Program-made: the position numbers and the translations under genes
Shown here: piece after piece, positions 17,663 to 24,737 of the stretch
Layout of the letters: each line of letters begins with the position of its first letter
Position numbering within the stretch: position 1 is the first letter of the stretch
NCBI GenBank assembly: GCA_003136555.1
Contig: PLEW01000156.1
Location: forward strand, 7,252 to 60,711
Direction: 5' to 3'
Source of the DNA: Planctomycetota bacterium
GTDB lineage: Bacteria > Planctomycetota > UBA11346
Length of the DNA: 53,460 nucleotides
Notes under the pieces: generated by a model
Told to the model about the DNA's origin: nothing
What the model saw: only the letters and a program-made list of their open reading frames with translations
Database searches by the model: none

Positions 17663-19720
17663 CTAGAATCCCCATCCGCCGCAGTTGAAGAACGTCCGCT
17701 CGGGGGTTTGGTATGCGACGACGCTGCCGGTGTTCTGCACCGGGGCATCGCGGCTCCCGAGCACATCGAGGACGCCGATCATCAATTCGCCACGTTCCTG
17801 GTCGAAGCGCCAGCCGAGGGTGAGGTCGAGATGGTGGTAGAGGTCGACATGGTAGCCGCTCGCTCCGCCCGGGTCGATGGTGGCATCGGTATAGCGGTAG
17901 TTGACCGTGGCGGTGAAGTGCCATGGCAGGGGCACGCTGGTGCTGGCGCCGACGCTGTGCTTGGGCGGCTTGAAGGCGCGGATCTGCTGGTCGATCTCCT
18001 CGGTCTCGAGGTCATCGAAGGCATACCAGACATCGCAGCGCATGCCGCTGCGTGCCGTCCAGCGCAACTCGAGCTCGCTGCTATTGGCCTTGGCGCCGGC
18101 GATGTTGGCCGGCTGGTCGGTGGTCATGGAGGGCGGCGGCCCGAGGAGATTGGGGGCCACCGTGGTGCAGCCGATCAGGCCGTTGTCATGCCGGTAGGTG
18201 CTGTCCCAGCGCAGCAGCAGGTCGTCGCTCAGCTGGTGGGAATGGCCGAACTCGCCGGCCCAGGTCTCCTCGTCGCTGAGATCCTCGCCGGGCAGCACGA
18301 TGAAGCGGATCGCGGGATTGCCGTCGATCGGGACGTTGATGGCGGCGTCGCGGATCGAGGCCATGGGATTGCGGTCGGCCTTCGACACCCGCAGGCGCAC
18401 TACCTGGCTGGTGTCGGGGGTGTAGATGGCCGACAGGCGCCCCGACCAGTCGTTGCCGGTGCCGCTGTAGCGATCCTCGCGGAACTGGCCTTCGAAGACC
18501 AGGGGGGTGCTGATCTGCCAGCGGTCGATCAGGTAGCCGCTGTAGCGCCGCTCTTGGTAGGGGGCATCGACGACGATGATCTGGTAGGGATCGCCGTTGG
18601 GCGCCTCGTCCAGGGTGGTGTAGCTCGCCTCGGCACCGACGGTGAAGTGATGCTGCCGCAGGACGACCACATCGACCTGGCCATCGACGACATCCTGGTT
18701 GTCGCGGCTGGCCGCGAAGCCGGGATGGTCGTTGTCCTCGTAGTTGCCGTGCCACTCCAGCTGGTAGCGCATCTGCTCGTCGAAGCGGTGATCGATGCGG
18801 GCGATGGCGCGCGTGGTCCTGGAGAAGGATTCGTCGTCGGGAGGGCGGTCGAGCAGCTCGTAGGCACCGCCACGTGCATCGGCATGGCCGATGCCGCTGG
18901 AAAGCTTGGTGGCCGGGTCGAGGTGGTAGACCACCTCGTTGTCGGTCATCCAGCCGTGCAGCCAGTCGTTGTCGGGAAGGCTGCAGTCATGCAGCGCATG
19001 GGCGCTCGATTCGTGGCTCTGATAGCCGACCGAGGTGCGCCAAGCCCACGTGCCGCTGGTGTCCGCCAAGCGTCCCTGGCTGAGGGTGTCGCCGAATTCG
19101 GTGATGCCGGAGGTGATGAACACCCCCAGGTTGTCCTCAGGCACCTTGGTGATGAAATGGATCACCCCGTCGAGCGCATTGGCACCCCAGGCTGCCCCCC
19201 CGGGGCCGCGGTCGATCTCGATATGGCCGATGTCCGGCATGAACAGCGGCAGGGTGATGAGCTCTGAGCCGCCCAGCAGGGGGTCGATCGCCGAACGCCC
19301 ATTGACGTGGATCAAGGTGCGGTCACTGACCGATCCGAACAGGCCATGCACCCCCACGGCGTAGACGTTCCGGTCGGTGCGCTCGACGTCCACGCCTGGG
19401 GTGCATTGCAGGGCCTCGGCAAGATTGGTGTGGCCGCCGGCCATGATCTCGTCGGCGCTGATGACGCTCACCGGCGCAGCGGAGAGGGTCAACGGCGTGA
19501 GCTGGTGGGAGGCGGAAACTACCTCCGGCTGGTCGGTGAAGATGATCAGGTCATCGTCGCTGGCGGCAGGGGCGGGGATCGGAGGGCGAGGGACATCAGC
19601 CCCTTGCGCCTGATCCGATGTCGTAACCGCAGTCAAGGTCACGACTAATGGGAATAATCCCGGCCAGGGGGTGGGCCACCCGGCACGCGGCGAGCGGGCC
19701 GACGGGGTATCCAGCATCAT
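17663..19720 (-). CDS. TonB-dependent outer-membrane receptor
   Basis: This 685-residue TonB-dependent receptor has an N-terminal signal region, a possible TonB box around residues 60-70, a plug domain (about 75-190, with TPGVDVERTDRNVYAVGVHG and DIGHIEIDRGPGGAAWGANA) and a long beta-barrel ending in Phe, the usual BAM-recognised terminus. It belongs to the smaller FepA/CirA-like class. The ligand cannot be read from sequence. It is the first gene of a three-gene operon with a substrate-binding protein and hybrid kinase, which suggests uptake or sensing of the same compound. Two consecutive ATG codons (19720 and 19717) are possible starts. Confidence 0.92.
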   Translation of the reverse strand: MMLDTPSARSPRAGWPTPWPGLFPLVVTLTAVTTSDQAQGADVPRPPIPAPAASDDDLIIFTDQPEVVSASHQLTPLTLSAAPVSVISADEIMAGGHTNLAEALQCTPGVDVERTDRNVYAVGVHGLFGSVSDRTLIHVNGRSAIDPLLGGSELITLPLFMPDIGHIEIDRGPGGAAWGANALDGVIHFITKVPEDNLGVFITSGITEFGDTLSQGRLADTSGTWAWRTSVGYQSHESSAHALHDCSLPDNDWLHGWMTDNEVVYHLDPATKLSSGIGHADARGGAYELLDRPPDDESFSRTTRAIARIDHRFDEQMRYQLEWHGNYEDNDHPGFAASRDNQDVVDGQVDVVVLRQHHFTVGAEASYTTLDEAPNGDPYQIIVVDAPYQERRYSGYLIDRWQISTPLVFEGQFREDRYSGTGNDWSGRLSAIYTPDTSQVVRLRVSKADRNPMASIRDAAINVPIDGNPAIRFIVLPGEDLSDEETWAGEFGHSHQLSDDLLLRWDSTYRHDNGLIGCTTVAPNLLGPPPSMTTDQPANIAGAKANSSELELRWTARSGMRCDVWYAFDDLETEEIDQQIRAFKPPKHSVGASTSVPLPWHFTATVNYRYTDATIDPGGASGYHVDLYHHLDLTLGWRFDQERGELMIGVLDVLGSRDAPVQNTGSVVAYQTPERTFFNCGGWGF

Positions 19721-19769
19721 CGCAGCACCGGCACGGGAGGGAAATGCAGCATAAGTGCCTTGTCGTCAT

Positions 19770-19789
19770 GGGCCCCCGGAGGAGGGCCC
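19770..19789 (-). promoter_or_regulatory. GC hairpin at the 5' end of the receptor leader
   Basis: Two self-complementary GGGCCC blocks (19770-19775 and 19784-19789), separated by eight bases, can form a strong stem at the predicted start of the leader. No known riboswitch core (TPP, cobalamin, FMN) is recognisable around it. Confidence 0.35.
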
Positions 19790-19793
19790 CCCC

Positions 19794-19822
19794 AGTATGC
19801 ATCATGATTGGCAGGCAATCAA
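19794..19822 (-). promoter_or_regulatory. Candidate sigma-70 promoter for the TonB/SBP/kinase operon
   Basis: On the minus strand, TTGATT (19822-19817) and CATACT (19799-19794) are separated by 17 bases. Each matches the consensus at four of six positions. Transcription would start near 19787, giving a leader of about 65 nt before the receptor ATG. Confidence 0.4.
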
Positions 19823-19923
19823 TCAGGGCATCCGTGCTGCGTGCAGACCAGCGCTGCGGACGGCGCCTGGCTGTGCGACGGGCGAGTGCAATTCGGGCGC
19901 GTCCGCCACCAGCACGCACCGCG

Positions 19924-20247
19924 TCACGGATCGTCGGGCTGGGCCTCGCAGCGGACGCCTGGGCAGACCCCATCGATCCTGGTCCACTTGCGCAAGCCGC
20001 CGCAGATCACCTGCGCATCCTCCTCGGTCAGTCCGCGCTTGACCACCGCCTCGCCATCCCGATGCGCCTCGAGGGTCACCATCTCGGCCACCTCCACGCT
20101 CAGTCCGGCGGCGCGCTGGAGTCCGAAGATCACCACGTCGAGGGGGGTCACCTCGTCATTGAACAACAGCACCTTCCACCCCCGGTCCACGCTGGTGTCG
20201 GGAGTGGCCACTGGTTTCCGGCGCGGGATGGTGACGGTATCAGGCAC
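19924..20247 (-). CDS. clpS: ATP-dependent Clp protease adaptor ClpS
   Basis: This 107-residue ClpS-family adaptor binds N-degron substrates and delivers them to ClpA/ClpC-ClpP. A variable basic N-terminus precedes the core: LLFNDEVTPLDVV (about 27-39) with the NDE/TP pocket residues, then MVTLEAHRDGEAVV, which corresponds to the conserved helix with the H...G segment. No clpA or clpC gene is adjacent. The gene stands alone, 89 bp downstream of the pseudo-signal-peptidase operon on the same strand, so it could be its distal member or a separate unit. Confidence 0.9.
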   Translation of the reverse strand: MPDTVTIPRRKPVATPDTSVDRGWKVLLFNDEVTPLDVVIFGLQRAAGLSVEVAEMVTLEAHRDGEAVVKRGLTEEDAQVICGGLRKWTRIDGVCPGVRCEAQPDDP

Positions 20248-20315
20248 GGCACCGGCATGGTAACCGCACTCCGGCGCTTGTCAGCCGGCAGCGTCGCCAG
20301 CCTTCGCCCCTGCAC

Positions 20316-20337
20316 ATCTCCTAGATCCACGGGAGAT
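20316..20337 (-). terminator. Weak inverted repeat at the end of the zinc-ribbon gene
   Basis: ATCTCC and GGAGAT form a 6-bp stem with a 10-base loop that touches the stop codon of the upstream gene. No T-tract follows, so a terminator function is doubtful. Confidence 0.25.
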
Positions 20338-21449
20338 TAGGGCGTGTGGTAGAGCCACAGCGGCGGTACGTGCAGCGGGGCGCAGACGGTCAGGATCGCC
20401 ACGGCGATGGGGGCAGTCGTACCGCACGCATGCGTGAGGTCGCTGCTGACGGGCGGCGGATCGCCGATGCTGCACGCATGCAGGGCCGCTCTGAGGTCCA
20501 GGGGCATGGCGGGATTGTTCCACCCGGTGACGGCCCAGAGCAGACGCTCCTCGCCGGTGGCCGGCAGGGCAGCCAGGCGGTAGGCGGCGCGATCCTTGAC
20601 CTGCGGCGTCCCGGCCATCAGGGCGAAGAAGTCCGTCGCAACACCGGTGGTCCAGGCAGTGTTCAGGGAGGGATGGCTGGTCGGACGCTGGGCGTTGGGG
20701 TAGAGCGTCAGCAGGTAGGCCTGCCAGAGCGGAGCTGCGCCATCGACCAGATAGATGCTCAGCGCCCCCAGCTGCACCTCGCTGAGCTCATCGGCGTCCA
20801 TCAGCGCCAAGGCGACCAGCGTCCGCGTCAGCGAGGGGAGCTGGGTCAGGCGGTCGCTGTGGGCGATCAGCCAGGCGCGCGCCCTGGCCGCACCGCTGAT
20901 GCCAGCTGGGCTGAGCGGAGCCGCCTGCAGGGCGGCGGCGGTCAGCGCGGTGGCCGCCAGGGGATCGGCTGCGGCGACGCTGCCGTCGGCCTGCTGGGCC
21001 GCCAGGAGCGCCGACTGCCAGGCGACGATCCCCGGCGGGCCGATGCCCAGGGCGAGGAGCACTGATCCGGCATGCAGCTGGCGCCAGGCCAGTCGCGGGC
21101 TCTTGGGCAGAGCGGCGGCTGCAGGCGCCTCTGCGGTGGTCAGTGCCCGGCTGGTCCAGGCGGGCGGCGCTTCGGGGAAGACACTGCCCAGGACCGGGGA
21201 TGGCAGCTCGAGCGGCGGCATGGTGGGGACCAGGCTGAAGCGCAGGATGAGGGCGGCGATCAACGCGAAGAAGGAGAGCGAGATGGCGCTGAGGCCCGCC
21301 TGCAGCACGCGATCATCGAACTGCTCCTTGCGCGACCCCATCACCGAGCGCTCGATATCCGCGAGGTTGACCACCAGGCGCGTGCCGCACTGGTGGCAGA
21401 AGGTCGTACCCAGCGGATTGTCGTGCAGGCACTTCTGGCAGGAGATCAT
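20337..21449 (-). CDS. Zinc-ribbon membrane protein with QxDGS (toroid-like) segment, unknown
   Basis: This 370-residue protein of unknown function has a zinc ribbon (CQKC at 4-7, CHQC at 18-21), a transmembrane helix (about 50-72), a Pro/Ala-rich linker, and a helical region from about 120. That region contains AAQQADGSVA and a following AxTALTAAALQ segment, resembling the QxxDGSW repeats of prenyltransferase/squalene-cyclase alpha-alpha toroids. The catalytic Asp motifs of such enzymes are not visible. ATG 21449 overlaps the upstream stop by 4 bp (ATGA), making it the third gene of an operon with an unknown membrane protein and a dead signal-peptidase-like protein. Confidence 0.75.
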   Translation of the reverse strand: MISCQKCLHDNPLGTTFCHQCGTRLVVNLADIERSVMGSRKEQFDDRVLQAGLSAISLSFFALIAALILRFSLVPTMPPLELPSPVLGSVFPEAPPAWTSRALTTAEAPAAAALPKSPRLAWRQLHAGSVLLALGIGPPGIVAWQSALLAAQQADGSVAAADPLAATALTAAALQAAPLSPAGISGAARARAWLIAHSDRLTQLPSLTRTLVALALMDADELSEVQLGALSIYLVDGAAPLWQAYLLTLYPNAQRPTSHPSLNTAWTTGVATDFFALMAGTPQVKDRAAYRLAALPATGEERLLWAVTGWNNPAMPLDLRAALHACSIGDPPPVSSDLTHACGTTAPIAVAILTVCAPLHVPPLWLYHTP

Positions 21450-22720
21450 GGCGTCAGCTTCCCGCTGGCGACCAGCCGGCTGCCCAGGCGCAGCTCGTAG
21501 GGGCCTTTCATGGTGCCGATATTCACGCTCACCAGGCTGGCGACACGGCTGATGGCCGATTCGCTCACCGGCCTGCCATCGATGCGCAGATCGATGCGGG
21601 CATGCGGGAGCAGTCCCGACGGGGTGGCGAGCTGGAAGGTCATGGTGCCGTCGGCGATGATCGGAGGGGAGATCTGCGGATGCAGTTCGGGGAGGTCGCC
21701 GCTCAGCGCGATCACGCTCTCGACATCCCCCTCGAGGGTGGCCACCGCCAGGGCGAAGGGCGGCTTGCGGTCGGCGGTGAGGAGGTTGAACAGCAGGCGG
21801 GCCTGGTCTCCGCGCCCCAGGGCCAGGGCACGGGGTAGCAGGGTCTCCACCAGCGCCTGGTCGGGATGGTCGATGGCGAAGCGCACCTGCTCGTCGAGCG
21901 TGCCAGTGTTGGTGCTGGCGCCCAGGCGATGCTCGTCCGGAGTCTGCTGCCCGGCGGGTATGATCGCGACCAGGTCGGCAGAGCGTTTGGGCAGCAGCAC
22001 GCAGAGCTGGCGGACGAAGGCGACGCGGCTCTTGATGTCGGAGAGCGCATCGGTGATGGCGGTCTGCAGGCGCGTGGGGGTGATCTGGGGGTCGGCGGCG
22101 TAGAGGATGGCGCGCAGGCGGCTGGCGTCCGGCTGGCGCGGATCGAGCAGCAGGAGAGGGCCGGCGGCCGCGCGTACGGCGTCGCCATCCCCTGCCGCCC
22201 AGGCCGCCCGGAAGCGCCGCTGCAAGGTGAGCGCGAGGATGCCGCGTTGAGGCGGATCGCCATCGGTGAGGGTCGGCGCGGCGGCAGGTCCGCTTCTCGG
22301 CAGGGCAGCGAGGTACCTCAGCAGGACGCCATCGTCCCCGGTAACATCGCCCGGGGGCCTGCCGGCGAGCACCTCGCTGAGCGCTGCGGCGGTCTCGAGC
22401 AGGTGGCGCTGCCGTGCGGTCGCCTGGACGCTCAGTCGGGCGAGCGACTGCGCGTCCTGGTCACGGGACAGGTCCAGCATCGGCAACGCGGTGACGGGGT
22501 TCTGTGGCAGCTCGCTGGCCGCCTCACGTGCCAACGTCTGCGCATCCTTGTCGGCGCGGGCGAGGATGGCGATGTGGTAGGCGTTGATGCTCGCGATCGC
22601 CTCCCAGCGTGCGATCGACGACCAGATCAGCCAGGCGGCGGCCAGGGTGACGATGGCGGAGAGCGCCAGCAGGATGATGCCGGCGGTGCGGCTGCCGAGC
22701 TGAGCGAGGAACGGGATCAC
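21446..22720 (-). CDS. Single-span membrane protein, unknown, in pseudo-signal-peptidase operon
   Basis: This 424-residue protein has one N-terminal transmembrane helix (about 13-36) and a long extracytoplasmic part. Residues about 40-290 are Ala/Leu/Arg-rich and probably helical, with repeated ARADKD/SRDQD-like pieces that hint at TPR-like pairs without a clear TPR consensus. Residues about 330-424 look beta-rich. I recognise no family. It starts with GTG 22720, overlapping the upstream stop by 4 bp, and its stop overlaps the zinc-ribbon gene. The tight coupling implies joint function. Confidence 0.75.
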   Translation of the reverse strand: MIPFLAQLGSRTAGIILLALSAIVTLAAAWLIWSSIARWEAIASINAYHIAILARADKDAQTLAREAASELPQNPVTALPMLDLSRDQDAQSLARLSVQATARQRHLLETAAALSEVLAGRPPGDVTGDDGVLLRYLAALPRSGPAAAPTLTDGDPPQRGILALTLQRRFRAAWAAGDGDAVRAAAGPLLLLDPRQPDASRLRAILYAADPQITPTRLQTAITDALSDIKSRVAFVRQLCVLLPKRSADLVAIIPAGQQTPDEHRLGASTNTGTLDEQVRFAIDHPDQALVETLLPRALALGRGDQARLLFNLLTADRKPPFALAVATLEGDVESVIALSGDLPELHPQISPPIIADGTMTFQLATPSGLLPHARIDLRIDGRPVSESAISRVASLVSVNIGTMKGPYELRLGSRLVASGKLTP

Positions 22721-23184
22721 GGCAGGCTCGCCAGACGGCCCTGGATGGCCTGCTCGGGGATGGGTCCGATGGCGAAGCTGTCGGCTATATGCTGGTCGGT
22801 GACCACCCAGACATGGTGAGCCGGGATGCGCAGGCTGGCGATGTCGGGCAGCGTCATGCGGCCGCAGCGTGCGCAGGCGGTGCCGTTGACCATCACCGCC
22901 CCGTGCACCACCGCGAGGTCATCTCCCGGCAGCGCCGCGATCCAGCCGAAGTTCACCGCGTGGTCCTCGCTGCTGTCGATGCGGTAGCAGATCGGATCAT
23001 CGACATGCAGCTGGGGCAGGGTCACGGTGCGGTCGACGCGGAAGGAGGCGAACTCTTCCAGGTTGCTGACGTCGTTGTAGCCAGCTGGCACATGGACATG
23101 CGAGAAGCGCTTGATGCCGACCACCACGGCCCAGAACACCCCGATCAGGATCGCATAGAGCAGCGCCTGTTTGAGGGTATCCAT
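22717..23184 (-). CDS. Catalytically inactive signal peptidase I-like (S26-fold) membrane protein
   Basis: This 155-residue protein has an N-terminal helix (about 8-24) followed by a signal-peptidase-like beta domain. Conserved structural boxes are readable: AALPGDDLAVVHGAVMVNG (about 83-101), IPAHHVWVVTD (about 120-130) and IPEQAIQGR (142-150), matching the PGD..., PxGxxFVxGDN and VPxxxIxGR boxes. The catalytic residues are missing. VPAGYNDVS (32-40) stands where IPSGSMEPT is expected, so the nucleophile Ser is Tyr36; FGWIAALPGD replaces KRVIGLPGD, so the general-base Lys is lost. A CARC pair (104-107) is added. A scaffold or binding role is inferred. ATG 23184 is used; an upstream TTG at 23190 is less likely. 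Confidence 0.75.
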   Translation of the reverse strand: MDTLKQALLYAILIGVFWAVVVGIKRFSHVHVPAGYNDVSNLEEFASFRVDRTVTLPQLHVDDPICYRIDSSEDHAVNFGWIAALPGDDLAVVHGAVMVNGTACARCGRMTLPDIASLRIPAHHVWVVTDQHIADSFAIGPIPEQAIQGRLASLP

Positions 23185-23219
23185 GCCCAAGAGTCAGGGA
23201 TCGGCTGCTGGGGTGAAGC

Positions 23220-23273
23220 CATCCTGGAGCGGACAGGATGCAGGCGTATCACCTGCAGGGGTGCCGGCCCTGC
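23220..23273. promoter_or_regulatory. Three consecutive hairpins in the divergent gmk intergenic region
   Basis: Inverted repeats CATCCT/AGGATG (23220-23225, 23235-23240), GCAGG/CCTGC (23240-23244, 23252-23256) and GCAGGG/CCCTGC (23255-23260, 23268-23273) lie end to end in the 139-bp gap between divergent genes. They could be an operator or leader structure; no family is recognised. Confidence 0.35.
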
Positions 23274-23323
23274 GGGTTTCAGCGGTTGCGGCTAGCCGCG
23301 CCGGGCGCTAGGTTCGCCATGCC

Positions 23324-23926
23324 ATGACCGATGCCGCCTTCCCGACCCATCGCAGCTCGGCATTGTTCATCGTGCTGTCGGGCCCCAGCGGCGCCGGCAA
23401 GAGCACGCTGATGGACCGCTTCGTGCGCGAACACGCCGATTTCGTCCGCTGCCTGAGTGTGACCACCCGTCCACCACGGGGAACCGAGCAGGACGGGGTC
23501 GACTACCTGTTCGTCTCCGATGCCGAATTCGAGAGCCGCATCGAGGGCGGCGAACTGCTCGAGCATGCCCAGGTGTTCGGCAAGCACAGCTACGGCACGC
23601 CCAGGGATTTCGTCGAGCGCAAGCTCGCGTGCGGCAGCAGCGTGATCAAGGACGTCGACGTCCAGGGCGCCTTCACCATTCGCGGGACGTTCCCGGCGGC
23701 CATCCATGTCTTCGTCGTGCCTCCCAGCCGTGAGGAGATCGAGCGCCGCCTGCGCTGCCGCGGGACCGAGACCCCGGCCGAGATCAAGCGCCGGCTCGCC
23801 GAAGCGGACCGCGAACTGAAGGTCTGGGACCGCTACGACTACCTGATCATCAATGACGAGATCACCCGTGCGGTGGCGGAATTGGCCGCCATCGTGCGGG
23901 CTGAACGGCTACGCGTCAGGCGCTGA
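23324..23926 (+). CDS. gmk: Guanylate kinase
   Basis: This 200-residue guanylate kinase phosphorylates GMP to GDP with ATP. The P-loop GPSGAGKS is at residues 20-27. The GMP-binding region SVTTRPPRGTEQDGVDY follows at about 45-61, then HAQVFGKHSYGTP (about 80-92) and the lid region RLRCRGTETPAEIKRRL. Length and motifs are normal. It stands alone between genes on the other strand. A weak TTGCGG-17-TAGGTT element (23286-23314) would place the transcript start within a few bases of the ATG, so the mRNA may be almost leaderless; this is tentative. Confidence 0.96.
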   Translation: MTDAAFPTHRSSALFIVLSGPSGAGKSTLMDRFVREHADFVRCLSVTTRPPRGTEQDGVDYLFVSDAEFESRIEGGELLEHAQVFGKHSYGTPRDFVERKLACGSSVIKDVDVQGAFTIRGTFPAAIHVFVVPPSREEIERRLRCRGTETPAEIKRRLAEADRELKVWDRYDYLIINDEITRAVAELAAIVRAERLRVRR

Positions 23927-23939
23927 TGCAGGGCGCACC

Positions 23940-24722
23940 TCACATGATCTCCCAGGCGGGCTCGGGCTCGTAGCGGACCTGCTCGAGGACCAGCCCGGTA
24001 CCGGGAGCCATGTTGGCGAAGCGCGGTGCGCCCCAACCGGAGTGCAGGCAGTTCACGAAGTCGTCCATGGTGGCGCGACCCTGGGCGACATGCACCATCG
24101 CCCCCACCAGGCCGCGGATCTGCTTGTAGAGGAAGCCCGTGCCGGTGATGCGGAAGCTCCACAGCAGGTCGTCGCCGACGCGGCTGCAGGTCCAGTCGGC
24201 CGCGCGGTAGAAGCGGGTCGGATCGGCATGGTCGCTGCCGTCCCCGCGCTGGCAGGCGAAGCCCGACAGGTTCGTGTGCCCGACCAGGAGCTGGGCGAGC
24301 TCCTGGAGACGCTCAGGATGGTCCATGCGGCGCACCCATAGCGCATGGGCATCGAGGACCGGCCTGACGCCGCGCAGCAGGATGCGGTAGAGATAGGTCT
24401 TCTCGACCGCATCGCGCTTGGCATTCCAGCTATCGGCGACCAGCGCCACCCGGCGTGCGACGACATCCCGCGGCAACTCCGATGCGAGCGCCATGCCGAG
24501 GATGCGCGGCTGCCAGACGCGGTCGAGATGGACACCCCCCGGGAGCAGGACGGCGCTCACATCGGCATCCAGGCGGCTGCTCAGCCGGACCACGGTCCTG
24601 CTGCCGCTGATCGTCGTCAGCGCCTGGCCGAGCACTTCCTGCAGGGTGCGCAAGCCGGGCTGGTACTGGGTGCCCTGGAAACCCCGCCCGTCGAATTCCA
24701 CTGCGAAGGCGTAATGCGGCAT
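23940..24722 (-). CDS. truA: tRNA pseudouridine synthase A (TruA family)
   Basis: This 260-residue enzyme of the TruA family forms pseudouridine at positions 38-40 of tRNA anticodon stems. The catalytic Asp is D52 in SRLDADVSA. The canonical GRTDAGVHA is altered here: Gly to Asp and His to Ser after the Asp. Other family parts are present: an N-terminal FDGRGFQGTQYQP, WNAKRDAVEKTYLYRI and FLYKQIRGLVGAMVHV. It is the last gene of the HTH-REC / prenyl synthase / pcnB run, 15 bp after pcnB. A divergent paralogue with changed target preference is possible given the altered motif. Confidence 0.9.
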   Translation of the reverse strand: MPHYAFAVEFDGRGFQGTQYQPGLRTLQEVLGQALTTISGSRTVVRLSSRLDADVSAVLLPGGVHLDRVWQPRILGMALASELPRDVVARRVALVADSWNAKRDAVEKTYLYRILLRGVRPVLDAHALWVRRMDHPERLQELAQLLVGHTNLSGFACQRGDGSDHADPTRFYRAADWTCSRVGDDLLWSFRITGTGFLYKQIRGLVGAMVHVAQGRATMDDFVNCLHSGWGAPRFANMAPGTGLVLEQVRYEPEPAWEIM

Positions 24723-24737
24723 GGCGCTGCGACGGTT

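Noticed and set aside
19721-19923. A possible riboswitch (cobalamin or TPP) before the TonB receptor
   Set aside because: No conserved core of either class could be found in the 203-bp gap; only a simple hairpin and a promoter-like element were seen.
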